From assembly GCA_028023455.1 (NCBI GenBank), contig JAQFVV010012546.1, forward strand, positions 1,786,081-1,850,080: 64,000 nt of DNA, read 5' to 3'. Of the stretch, positions 20,741 through 33,775 are shown one piece after another. The first letter of the stretch is position 1; each line of letters opens with the position of its first letter. This DNA is from Epiperipatus broadwayi. Its lineage: Eukaryota > Onychophora > Udeonychophora > Euonychophora > Peripatidae. The translations under genes and the position numbers were made by a program. The notes beneath the pieces were generated by a model. That model did no database searches. It saw only the letters and a program-made list of their open reading frames with translations, and had not been told where the DNA came from.

Positions 20741-23680
20741 GAGATTGGACCAAACTAACTGATAGTGACTATAAAACACAACCTTGTCTAACAGCAATAC
20801 CACATAATGTATAAGCTAAAATCTCATATAATATCTAAACTCAGTGGGTCTATAAATAAAATCTCATATACTACAATAAAAAGATACATAGGGGAAAGTA
20901 TTTATAATAAAATATTATGAAAATACAAAGCAACAATATTATCTCAAGAAGAGAAGAATTCTTAGTTTACTGCAGCACCAATAGAAGACTCTCAATATAG
21001 TGAGCATATGTCATTAAGATTACATTCCTACTACAACTATCATTTTCTCCATCTTTTTAATATCTTATAAGCATTTCATTGCTCTGATCAGATCAAACCA
21101 TTATATTTAGTTTTATAAATTAAAACATGTTATTTTAAATCTGTGTCAGGTAAGATCCTTCTTTTGAAAGTAATTTAGTATGAAAATAAATTTAAATAAT
21201 ATGGTTCACAAAATTAAATTTAAGGGTATCTCAGATAAGCTGAATTCATTTTAATCATAAGATAAATACTTTGACTGTTAGACCTATTCAATATTGAATG
21301 CCATTCCTAGTTAATAAAATAAATAAGAGATACACTTCCCTAAACTAATTCCTTATTATAATTATAATAATAACAATACTATTGCTAACTTAAATACAAT
21401 AAAACATGATTTCTTAATTTTATAATAACATAATGAATAATCTAAAACTACATACAGATAATAAGAATGGTTAAGGGATTTTATAGCCATAATAAACACC
21501 CTAGAATGAATTTCTTTAAACATCTTCTAAATTAGAACTAGATTCTTGTAAAATTAAATTTTATCAGAGTGATAAATATTATTTTTAAATATTAAAATGA
21601 TTTTAAAATAAATATTTCCAGTGACTTGAAATAAGTAAATTAAATTAGTTAACATGATCCAAGTGGTAAATCAAATTATAACTCTTTATTAAGCAAAACA
21701 CATCTTAATATTTAAATAACTCAATATTGTGACTCTAATTATCTTCAAGATTTATGCACTCTTTTGCAAATACACTTAAAAATAATTTACAATATTTTAT
21801 AAATATTTAAATTTTGGTTCATGATGAAATGATTTCTGGTTGATAATTGGAATGATATGAACAAAAGACTATGAGAAATTTATTAAATAACAAATATTTA
21901 TTCTACAGTAAAACCAATACAATATTACAAATACTAAATACATTCTGAGCTCACACAGTCAAAAGCTTTCACAATGTTACTTCCTCAAAATTTATGATTA
22001 AGGGATTAAAAATTTTACATCATATTTTATTTAAAAAATCAGTCGAATTAAGAAAAAATAATCCAGAAGATCAAAATAAACTTTCTTTTGCTTAATTATA
22101 AAAAGTGTTCACTTCATACAATGATAATAACCTTTATATCAGTAGTGTCTTTTTTATGAATATATAACATACTCAATAATAATAATAGCTTATCAATATA
22201 GCAGTAGAGGAGTAATAAGATAGATGTAAGTTGTCTATTTATGCCCAAATACACCTTAAAATTTTAAAATTAAATATTTATCATATTTTGTTCCCATGAT
22301 TCACATCTAAGTCAACTAAGAATGCTATAGAGGTAAAATTCCTCAATGCCTTGATAAAAACCATTAAAATGCCATATAAAGCCATGGTAAAATATTACTC
22401 AAGCTTTGCTAAACATAGTACAAACTACAAACAAATTCAATCTTCAAATAATCATCACATAGTACATAAAAATGCAACTACTTTTGAGAACTAATAAAGA
22501 GTCTAGGACTTTGTCACTTGTCAGGAAAAATAAAGAGAATGCACATCTGAACAAAATATTAAATAAGAATTGACTTAAGAGGTAGTCTAAGCTACCATCA
22601 CTAAATATATATACATATGAGCATATATGTTAGCAAGGCAATAAATAATAAAAGAGAAACAATACTTCAATCTCTTTTGAAAAATAAGGTAGCAAAAAAA
22701 TGAGAGACTAATTCTCTGTCTCTAAATATACTAGGTTAAGTAAGCATCCCTAAATAGAGTCTCAACCTACTACCTCTAACAAAATACTATAGCAAATGAA
22801 TCTGAAAGATGATAAATAACTATAACTAATGCCAAATATGGCTGTATTATAATTAGGCAATAAGTAAGCACAAAATAAATAATAGAAATATAGATTTATT
22901 TATTCTGCCTACAGAATAACAATATATCTTTATAAATAAGTAATTTATATATAAAAGGCAAACACTTTTAAAATATGCAAATATGATAAATACTCTGAGA
23001 ACTTTAACTTAAAATATTTCAAAATATATAATATACAATATGAAAATAATATGCACCTGAAATAAAACACTATATGCACCAATCTTAAAAACAAATAAAC
23101 TCAACCTTTTATCATTTAGATTAAATAAAGTCCTGCTTTCTTCTGTCATTGTTCAATAAATCATTAAAATGAATTAAAAACATGAACATTGGCAATAGTC
23201 TTGTGGACAGCAATTATATCCAACATGAAATGCAATATAATTAAATTATAAAATCTAGAAGAGAAATGTAATGTCTAAATAACCTTAATGAAAATTTTAG
23301 ATAACTATGCTAGTAAATGATAAGATAGATGTTTGGCCATTCATTAAATAAGCATTTATGGATTTAAGCTATAATAAATTTTTATTAAGTTGAAATTAAT
23401 TGTCCACAAGTATTTGAATTCACATTTTACAAAATTAACTCATTATACAAATTATCCTAATTTGTAATACTATTGAGAATATTTTATAATAGAATTTACT
23501 TCTGTTTAATCATATTCATTCAGCATTATAAAGTATTTACCAGAGATAATTTTTATTTTAATGTCCTATTTATTGAACATAATGGTTTCCATAATAAAAC
23601 TCCAGGAGAGAAAACAACTCACATGATTTATAATATTATTCCAGGCATTATAAAACAATTAAAGTGCAGAAAAATCACTT
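20741..23680. other. G-poor, A-rich unassigned domain
   Basis: For about 2.5-3 kb the plus strand is visibly poor in G and rich in A and C relative to T and G, unlike its neighbours. All frames are full of stops and I recognise no protein on either strand. A long non-coding transcript or intron on the minus strand, or an ancient A-rich insertion, could give this skew. No function is assigned. Confidence 0.35.
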
Positions 23681-26480
23681 AAATCCATTCAAATGCAATG
23701 TCATTTTGCAGGTATATTTTCATTTTATGAAGTAAAAAACATTTAAATTTCACATATTTATTAAATAGTTTATTGCAAGTCAATTATTTTACTATGTTGT
23801 CTTGAGAAAATGATTTCTTTCTTCAGGGGAAAACAGTCTTAATAATTAAATTATTTTATCTATGCTGTCATAAGTTAACAATATGATTTTTATTTAAATA
23901 AATATACATTTTTTATTGAAATATAAAATTATTATTAATTTAAATATTTATTTTGTAATAAATTCTTTAAACTTCTGATAATATATACTTGTCATAGCAA
24001 AATATATAATATTTATCCTAAGAATTAAAAATTCTTTACTCAAAGTAAATAATTTTCAGGATAATATTTGACATAATATGAGTTTTAAATAAAATATCAG
24101 GAAATTAATAATACTTTTAATGACATTATTGTTGCTAAGAAATTTAAATATATTGCAACAAATTTAAATATATAAAAGATGTTTCTATGTATCTCGAAAT
24201 TGTTAATAGTGCTTGTTTTATTATAATGGCAAAAATAATAACTATTGAAGTTTTCCAATATGAATAATTTACAAGATAACATGTTAAATATTGTAATAAA
24301 ATTATATTATCAATAAGGTTGGATGGGAAAAATTTAAGTTTCTTTGGCATTTCAACTTAGATAATTGTGTTTAGATATTGTAATTTAGCTTAACATACTT
24401 AAGCTAAGAAATAATAAAATTTAAAAAAAATTATAGTTTTAAAATTTAACTGCTAAAAATAAAATTAATATTAAACTGATTGAAGAGAAAAAGAAGAGCA
24501 GAATAAAATATAAGAATGAAGATGAATGATAAAAAGAATGTAGTAAGGTGTTCTTTTCACATATTTATACTAGTAATCATGTAACCTTTTAAGAAAATTT
24601 TGATTAACCTTTAAACCTATAACCTCTTTTTTGATTAGTTTGAATTCCCTGATTTAATGTAACTAGGGAAAGTTAGCAACTAAAATTTGATTAATTATTT
24701 ATTCATGTTTTAAAAATAAAATCAGTTTTATCTAGACAATTAAAATTAATTTAAAATCTCTTCCAAAACAAAAATCTTACAAAACTGAAATTTACATTGT
24801 ATTGGAAATAAAACAAATATTACAGATAATATTTAATACAATTATTTATCTTTTTTAAATCTAGGCAAGTTTCTCAGAATAGAATATTTAATATTAAATA
24901 ATAATTTTAAAATAAATAATGTTAACCTAAATATAATATTATACAGTCATTCAACATTCACCTATATATGACTTTAAAACATATCTTTCATTATTAGTTT
25001 TATTAAACTCTTTTTATACAAATAACTTTCAAATATTTAACTAGAATACTATATATTAAAATTAAATTAACTACAATATTATAGATTGAATTTACATACT
25101 GGAAAACCAAACCATAGGGTTTGAACATGGTTTATTAATCTTAAAATTAAAGTAAGTTTTTTGAAACATTTTAAGTTAAATTAGGGATAAATTAATTTTA
25201 TTCACTTGAAAATGCATTAATCATCATTTTAATCTATCAGCTATTTAAAGATTTAAACACATTAGCATGATAAGCTCTTATTTCAGCTTTAAAATGTTAT
25301 AACTTAAGTTGTTAAAAATTGATTTACAACTACCCAATTGAAAAAATTATTGATATAGTAACTTTTCTATGAAAAAATTGTAGCATTATAAAGCACAGAC
25401 AAAATCTAGTGATTCCAGAATTAAGCTATATAATTTTTTTAAGATGCTTTGGCATAAAACTTGATTTGGTATTTAGCTTCTGACAAAGTTAAAAATCAAA
25501 AGAAATTTTGTATGTGGCATTTTAAATAGTCATGTATATATAATATACATATCTTCTTTAAAGAATTATTTCATTACTTTTTAACTACAAATATGATGAT
25601 ATAATTTCTTTGTAACAGTTTACATTTATAAAAAAATATAAATCTTAAGATGTTGAATTAATGTTTATTTGTAGTATTATCTCCAAACTTGGCACTGATA
25701 TGGCAGCCAACATTATTTCCTAAACATTACTCACCAGCTTAAAGTATCTATACTATTTGTAGCAAATGATGAGTTCTATTGAAAGACAAAACTATCAAAT
25801 GATATTCAGAATAGTTTTAAATTTGCTTAAACAATAAAAAATTGATATGATTAAAAAAATAATATATAAGTATGTTTATCAATATTTGTTCAAAAAGCTT
25901 CAGAAAAAAAATGTAAATTATTTGTAAATAATTTATTTAATTTTCTTCTAAGAATTAAGTTTTAAAAATAATCATCAGGTTATATATATGCTTTTACATT
26001 ATATCTACAAAAAGTAGACTAACTTGGTACTAGTAAAAAAAATCTATAAATACAGTTGCCTCAAGTTAGTTTATATTATTTATATAAATTTATATAATTT
26101 ATTTTTTATTCACATTTTTTTAAAATTAGTTAATAGTTTATAATAAGCAAATAAACACACTGAGCAAATGACAGAATTAATATATATTATTTAATGACAG
26201 ATATTTAATTATATTAAGTTTACAATGTCTTTCAGTTAATAAAACTTATGTTAAAAACTCCAGTTCATTTTTTTAATATAGTCAAAAGATTTGTAGAGTG
26301 ATAGAACTTGGTTTTTGTATTTGCTTAAGTCAACTAATGGAATTTTTATCCTTTTTACAGTTTCTTTTTTTATATTCTTGATAAATTCTGGCAATAAAAT
26401 CCCATTTTTCTATAACTGTTGAAGAAAAAATAACTCACCAGATAGACATATGGTCATTCACAGTTAAATTTTAAAAAGAA
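23681..26480. other. AT-rich unassigned DNA
   Basis: No coding segment, RNA or repeat family is visible. A short direct repeat ('aaatttaaatatat') occurs near 24138 and 24158. I see nothing else. Confidence 0.5.
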
Positions 26481-26488
26481 AGCCTTAA

Positions 26489-26790
<302 letters not shown>

Positions 26791-27011
26791 TGTCTGCCTA
26801 CTTGTTTTTTTGCCTGCTTGTCTGGCTTTATATCTGTCTCTCTCTATGTTTATATTTATCTATTTATTAATCCATCAAACTATCTTATCTATAAATCCTA
26901 TCTGTTTTTTTACTTTTCTTTCCATGTAACTATCTACTTCTCTTTTAGTTACTTCATACATTCATTCTTCTTTCCACCCATCAATATGTTTATATTGTAC
27001 TAGTCAAAACA

Positions 27012-27502
27012 TGTTGATCCATCTAATATGAGTTGGAACTCAAACAATGTACTTCAAACCCAGTCAAGCCCAAGATTTAGGTCAGGCACCAACCTGGATC
27101 CAAGCCTACTCCCTAAGTCCCAGATCAAACACCTAATGAATAACATATAATAATGGCACATGGAAATTTATTCTTAAGTCTGGCCCACTAGCAGAGCAAG
27201 ACATATATTAACTATGACTTAACTAAAACAGGCACTACGCATGATTGTATGTGTGGAAGTGGAGAAAAAGGAATTCGAACAACTCAAACAAATTAGATAA
27301 TAAAAATAGTTTAATAACATGACAAATTATTTATATGCATTAATGTGTTCATGAATGAGCTGTCTACCAATGGCAGATAATTACATAATGGGATTCACAC
27401 TAACAATTATCATATACTCTTTTATTCTCTGTCTTGTATTTACGATCTGATTGGCTGTTAGATAGTAATGAGCATGAGATAGTATATATACATTAACCCA
27501 CA
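27012..27502 (+). mobile_element. Possible solo LTR (weak)
   Basis: The segment is more complex and GC-richer than its flanks. It begins TGTTGATCC and ends in CA at 27501-27502. It contains an inverted CCAAT ('gattggctg', about 27450) and a TATA-like run (about 27482). It is followed by 'tttttggtgggtac', which looks like the sequence after some LTRs where a tRNA primer pairs. There is no matching target duplication, no second LTR and no gag-pol. Another kind of old repeat is as likely. Confidence 0.2.
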
Positions 27503-27883
27503 TTTTTGGTGGGTACAGTATTAAGATGCCAATAAATTATTAAAAAGTTTACATAATATTGCTATTAACATTTTGTTTTATGGTTCTGAAATGTGGTGAC
27601 TAACACGTTATTTCAGGGAGCATTCCAATATTCATTACATATATAAGCAAAACTATTTTTACACCATGACAATCGTGAAAATGAGTAAAATAAATTTAAC
27701 AATTATATTTGATTATTTAACAAACTATTTCTTGAAAATTCTTTTAATTAAACATTTAGGAGACAGAATGCTTGATCTTTCCCCAAGGCAACTCTTAATA
27801 ACAGAAATAATAGATTACAATGGTGAGATTGTATAATAAGATTGAAATAACATTATAAATTAATAACGTTAGTAATATTCAGC

Positions 27884-27888
<5 letters not shown>

Positions 27889-27914
<26 letters not shown>
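27889..27914. repeat. (TA)n microsatellite
   Basis: Short pure TA run. Confidence 0.85.
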
Positions 27915-27915
<1 letters not shown>

Positions 27916-29869
27916 AGCAGAACACAATTTTAATATTATAACACCAAAACTAGGTCATGCTGCAGAAGATAATAATATAAAGAAGTGGTGGTACTGACAT
28001 AATGGCAGAGAAATAAAAGATATGAACCATGCTTCTGGATGAAAAACAAAGTCTAAGACTCCCATTTTAGAGTGGTGCTTAGAGAAGTGTGATTAAGCAT
28101 GGTATGGCCAGGCTTTACTGATTTCACCAATGCGCAGAGGCCTTTTTATATGGAAAAGGTCCTGTGAAGCTCAACTATCCATGGGACAGGACAAAAAAAG
28201 AAATCTCTGGGTTTGGTCCTGCAGCAACCCCAATATTAGAAGCATGTATATATATTTATGAAGATAAGCCAAGTGTCAGTAATGCAGTATGGATAAATGT
28301 CACTAATGACATTGAATAGGATTTATTGCTTTAAAAATAAATGCCCCCTGTTTTAATGCCATAATTTATACAAATAATATGCTATGCCGCTATAATATAT
28401 ACATATACAAGATTTTATTTAGTAAAAGAAACATTAAAAATTACCCCCTTTTCTGCTATTTAAAAATAATTCAGTCCCACTTTCATTGATTTTATAATAA
28501 CTAGAATATTTAAATATTTGATGTTTTAAGAGAATGAAAAATAAAAGGAAAACTAGCATTTGTATCGAAAACAATTAATAGGTCACTTTTTCAGAATTTA
28601 AATAAATAACATTTTAAAAGATTTCAACACATTAATTAGCTTAAATGATGGATTTATCCTGGATAGAATTATTTCTTTCTATTTGAAGTTGAACAAATAA
28701 TTTTATAATAAAGACAGACATAAAAAACAATCTGGTGAGCATATTAATTAATTATACATTATATTTTAAGGGGACATTAATAACTTTAATTCATGGAGGT
28801 TTAACTTAAAAGAGGAAAGATTTTTGAAAATTTCAGCTCATCAGATTGCTTGAGATTGGCATATTAATAATAACAAAAGCATGCACATAACACCAAGGAA
28901 TAAATAAATACAAATAAATGACTGAACCAAAGTTAAAAAAAGCTACAGCATATGAGAGAAAAATTAGATTTATTGAAGTTATTCGAGAGGAAATTAGATT
29001 TTTACATAGTATAAAAATACAAAAATCAGTTGTGAAAGAAATTTTGATGAGATTAGTTAGGCTAGATTTATTTTCAGATGGTGGCTTGAAAATTTACCTT
29101 GCACCATTTTAAGAGTCCATATTAAAAAGTACAGCTCACGCATGGCAGTTCAAGGATCCATGTGAGTTCTTCAGCAATCTAAAGTTCTCAGGTCAGGCTT
29201 TTACTTCATTCTTTACAGCAGGATGGTATGGAGATGGAAGAAGACCCACAAGGGTCAGAAAGGCGATGAGCTTTCTACTCAATCATCATTTAAAATTTCA
29301 ATCCAGCAGGGCTTCTGTTAACTGCACAGTTCTCACAATAGTAGCTATCTCTTGGTGTTTAAAATGAGCTCATTTTATATCTCGCTCAGGTATTTGTGGA
29401 ATGCTTTTGTTTTTATTTCTAGCCCAAAATCTAATCTTTGATCTACCAAAATCTTAAGTTCTCTTTGTCAATTGTTTTTGGAGATGCAATCGCTAGATAA
29501 TTTCCAAAAATATATTCAAATCTATTTCCAGATTGGATATAGATTTGACACAAATGTTTATGTTAGAAGTAAAATCTATTAATCTGATTCTCCATTTTAT
29601 TTTCAGCAAAACTTTAATTAAAAATTCCTTCCCCTAACTAAAACAATATTATATTTCCACCCCTTTAAATATTTTTGGACAATTAACAGTTGCATCTTCC
29701 ATTTTGGATTTGTCAAAAATCTACAGTTTAATTTAAAAAAATAATTTTAAAAAAAAGTTTTATAAACAATGTATAATAAAATCTTTATAAAACTAATAAT
29801 TTGTTAGTATGTTTGCTCCTGTAATATATATATATAGCTGAACCACACCTATGTACTTTTAATGTGAAG
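27915..29869. other. Unassigned DNA with two GC-richer patches
   Basis: Patches at about 27970-28260 and 29110-29400 have higher complexity than the surrounding AT-rich DNA and may be repeat or exon remnants. An open frame at 28918-29112 (plus, 64 codons, rich in K, R and E) matches nothing I know. Product and reality are uncertain. Confidence 0.3.
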
Positions 29870-29871
29870 AA

Positions 29872-30013
<142 letters not shown>

Positions 30014-30243
30014 TTGAAAAGCTAAAATTTATAATTTTACGTGCGCATCTCAGAAATATATACATGAAGTATATATACATGACTAAAAGAGCAGGATGGG
30101 ACATAATGTTTGAACATAGGTTAGTACTTGGTAAGTGGATAGAACCATGAAACTCAATCTTAAGCTAAAATTGACTGCTTCCATATATATAAAATAAAAA
30201 CTTGTATAGCAATACAATACTAACCAAAACAACTAAACTTTAC

Positions 30244-30280
30244 TAAAAGTTTCCACAATCATGGTTGTGGAAAATTTTTA
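30244..30280. repeat. Small perfect hairpin
   Basis: 'ttccacaatc' and 'gttgtggaa' pair around a short loop, with A/T runs outside extending the stem. It could be chance or a transposon end. Confidence 0.4.
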
Positions 30281-30359
30281 ATTAAGTGTACTTTTTTGGG
30301 CAAGTATTGAACTGTTATATGAATTTTTATTCTATTTTATTTAGAATTACTAGTATGAT

Positions 30360-30490
30360 TAGAAGGGATTTGAGCTCAGACTTTCAAGCTCCCTACAACT
30401 ACCACTTCATCTTATGCAACTGACACACATGACCACAATATCCATATTTCATGACCAAAAGGCATGCATCATAGCATTAGGCAATATTTA
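30360..30490. repeat. Interspersed repeat, family R2, copy 3
   Basis: It begins 'ggatttgagctcagac', followed by 'gcaactgacacacatgacca' and 'catatttcatgac', in the same order as R2 elsewhere. It is not palindromic here. Confidence 0.5.
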
Positions 30491-31155
30491 ATATACTTAT
30501 TTTTTACAAGTATTCAATTTTATACAACACATTCAGTGAATAATTTTGATTTTTTTAAATAAAATATAAATGATTATTAATCATCATTTAGCAGATCAAA
30601 GATTATAACTTTTAAAACATCATAAATTCTAACCTACAAAATATTTTTCAGTAGTAAATTCCATTTCACCTCCAATTCTGCCAGCTAGTGAATAAGCTCT
30701 GGAAATCATTTAATATAAATTGTAGTGCCTAATAAATCCATTTTCATTGCTATTCTATTCATATTCACAGATTGTCATCTTGCTTATGGCTTTGGTATTG
30801 AAGGAACTTTGGATCTGCTTTTAATGTATTTGATTTTACATTTAATTCCCCTTTCTCTTTTCAAACATTTTTACTCAACTTTTAACACTTTGATATTAAA
30901 AAAAGATTTAAAAATGGCTACTGGAGAAAAAGTGCATTGATTTCAAAAAATCTACAATGCACTACATCCGGATCAGAAAGTCATAAGCGAAAACTAATCT
31001 GTATATATGGATAAGTAGTACTGAATAGATATTTATTAGGCATTACCATTAAATATTTCTTAATTATTTCAAGTTTACAACAGATAGCAGACTGGAATAA
31101 GTGAAATAGAATTTGCAATCTTACAAATAAATACTAATATTTTTATAAGAGATTA

Positions 31156-31293
31156 ATTATTATTGTTGATATATTTTCTTCAACATGTTCTGACATACGT
31201 TTGTAGTAGCTATATGTTATACAAATAGAAATAACATATATTTACTACAAACATATGTCAGAACATGTTGAATAAAATATATCAACAATAATA
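31156..31293. repeat. Foldback element, about 138 bp
   Basis: Arms of about 55 bp (31156-31212 and 31232-31293) share 'ttattattgttgatatattt' and 'caacatgttctgacat' in inverted order with few mismatches. A SINE starts immediately at its right edge. Confidence 0.8.
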
Positions 31294-31396
31294 AAGCATT
31301 GGTGGTTGAGAGGTCAGCAACAGCTATTTACAAGCAGTTGTTCTGGGTTGGTGGGTTCGCTTCCCGGCTGATGCTATGACACATGAGAAAAAAAAT
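31294..31396 (+). mobile_element. tRNA-derived SINE (family S1), copy 3
   Basis: Plus-strand copy: 'gcattggtggttgagaggtc' (A-box region), 'tacaagcagttgttc', B box 'ggttcgcttcc', then 'gacacatgag' and an A8 tail. It abuts the foldback element on its left, so it may have inserted at that element's end. No clear target duplication. Confidence 0.85.
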
Positions 31397-31457
31397 TGAG
31401 ATAATAACAAATATATTAATATATTTGTATATCCTAATAATTTTGATCACACATAAA

Positions 31458-31527
<70 letters not shown>
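31458..31527. repeat. (TA)n microsatellite
   Basis: Pure TA array of about 70 bp. Confidence 0.9.
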
Positions 31528-31529
<2 letters not shown>

Positions 31530-31885
31530 GTTTAGCAATATAAATACTTCATGAAACAATCATTTCCTAGTAACATATTTGGACATAATTGTTCCTTGAA
31601 GAATTCATATTTGTATATGCATGTGTGTAATGATTAAGCACAGTTATGAAAGAAGTATGACATTAGTAAAATTCATTCATAGTGTCTGTGAATTGTAGAC
31701 CATAATCTCATAAACTATTGATTTAGTGAAAAAACAACTGAATAATCTAATCTGTTTTACTATGAATCATAATGATAAGAGAGATGTTGCAGTACCATAA
31801 AAATTCCCATGTCCTAATATTATATTCAGATAAGTATTGATTTAAAGCAGGCAATCAACCACATATCCATATTTGTTAAAGCACT

Positions 31886-32096
31886 AAACATCACATGAAC
31901 ACCATCTCTTATACTAGCACATAATTGTTATTAAACAAGGCAAAACTCTGTCAAGGCCACAAGCCAGAAACTAGTCTGGGAATATTGGATGAGTAGGCAC
32001 TAGATAGGGCTTTTATGCACAAACCTCTGGCATCCATTGATTACTCTGGTTGGCACAGGGTCACACTACTGTATGGAGAGAGTTTTGCATTGTTTT
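31886..32096 (+). repeat. Interspersed repeat, family R1, copy 2
   Basis: From 'aaacatcacatga' through 'ttggatgagtaggcactaga' to 'tactgtatggagag' it matches the copy at 33578-33775 along its whole length. It shares its end with the palindromic copy at 751-937. Non-coding. Class unknown. Confidence 0.75.
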
Positions 32097-32921
32097 ATCC
32101 ATATTTGTATTATTAACTTTTTTTATTCAAATGCTGGGCACATGAATTTCCCAAGATATATGTACATATCATGTCATATTCAAGACAATACTCTACAATT
32201 CAAGATAATGATGTGCATCTGATTATCTTAAACACTAGGTTATAATAAAGCTTTTATTTATCAATTGTTGATATCTATAGCCAAAGGAAGACACTGATGT
32301 CAGTAATTTCAACAATAAACAAAATTTATTGAACACAAAATAAAAATATAATAATCCAAGCAATACAAATTAGCATTGGTCAAATATCACTCTCCCCTAA
32401 TCATCCAATTACTTTAGTAAAGGCAATATATATAGCTTTTAAAACTGTACATGCAATTATAAATTTTTAAAATATATTTTACCTGTCATGTAATGACTTT
32501 TGTTATTCCTCCTCCCCTCCCAAACATATTTATTTTGGCAAACTTAAAATAGATTAACCTATTAATACAATTTTTTGTTTCACAGATTGTCATCATGTTT
32601 GTGAACTAATGTAACTGAATATATGGTCGTTAAACATTGTTGCTAGACTCTATGATGCAACTAATTTTAGTGATTCACTCATGCATTATATTTTTAATTG
32701 GTATTGTAAATATTGTCATGGCATATAAATGTAATTTAACTGTCATGTAATATTTTAAAAAAAAATGTATTACTGATTAATATTGAGTTTGTTTAAATTG
32801 GCTAGTATGTAAATCAAATTATAAAGTTTTAAAAATAAAGAATCTCACATGAATACTTTTTCTGATCTATAATTATCAAATGTACAACATTACTATTTCA
32901 TAGTATATAATAACTAGGGTA

Positions 32922-33410
32922 AATTAACTGACATTTAAGTAATATTTTAATTTGCGAAGTGCAGATAGTTGAAAATTAAAATAAATTGAGATACTGCCAA
33001 ATCTCTAGCGCTCATTAAATACTTAACTGACAGCCAATCAGATGTCAGGGATAGCTGTCCAAATGACATCCAAACCCAGACACACAACAAAGATTTTACG
33101 AGAAAAGGGCAGCTGTTCTCTACTTTTCTTTCTATATTTTGCATTGTACATTTATGATTTAGACTCAGTGAGTTAATTGTGAAGATATTTAAAGCTTCAA
33201 GTTTTCAAACCTAAATGCTTACAACTGGCTTAGATATATAGAAAGAAAAGTAGAGAAAAGCTGGCCTTTTCTTGTAAAATCTTTGTTGTGCGTTTGGATT
33301 TGGATATCATTTGGACAGCTATCCCTGACATCTGATTGGCTGTTGATTAAGTATTTAATGAGCACTAGAGATTTGGCAGTATCTCAATTTATTTCAATTA
33401 ACTGACATTT
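32922..33410. repeat. Large foldback element with 15-bp flanking direct repeats
   Basis: Arms about 32978-33136 and 33234-33394 are reverse complements of roughly 160 bp, including 'gccaatcagatgtcagggat' and 'tacttttctttctatat'. The direct repeat 'aattaactgacattt' lies at 32922-32936 and 33396-33410, bracketing the element as a 15-bp target duplication. About 40 unpaired bases separate the left duplication from the left arm, mirroring the layout of the element at 1739-2199. A CCAAT box occurs in both arms. No protein is encoded. Confidence 0.75.
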
Positions 33411-33577
33411 CTATTTTTAAGTATATAAAAGCTTACATTTTGTTTTATTTTTATAAAGTTATCTTAAAAAAAAATATGCATTTAAACTTTAGGTTTGGTA
33501 GTACTTAATTATTTACTGTCTTTAAATTATAACCCAATTTTATTTTTTCAAAAATGTATATGTACATTTTATCTACC

Positions 33578-33775
33578 AAACATCGCATGATCACCATTTC
33601 TTGTGCTAACCCCAAAGCTCCACACTGATAAAGCCCACAAAACAGAAACTAGCCTGGGGATATTGGATGAGTAGGCATTAGATAGGGATTTTATGCACAA
33701 GCCTTCTGGCATCCATTGATTACTCTGGTTGGCACTGAGTGGCATTACTGTATGGAGAGTTTTGCCTGTTTTGAT
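33578..33775 (+). repeat. Interspersed repeat, family R1, copy 3
   Basis: Full-length relative of copy 2: 'aaacatcgcatgatc' at the start, 'gaaactagcctggggatatt' in the middle, and 'ttggcactgagtggcat' and 'gtatggagagttttgcc' at the end. Confidence 0.75.

Noticed and set aside
28918-29112. 64-codon basic plus-strand frame beginning with ATG
   Set aside because: No recognisable motif, domain or homologous copy in the window. A frame of this length is expected by chance here.
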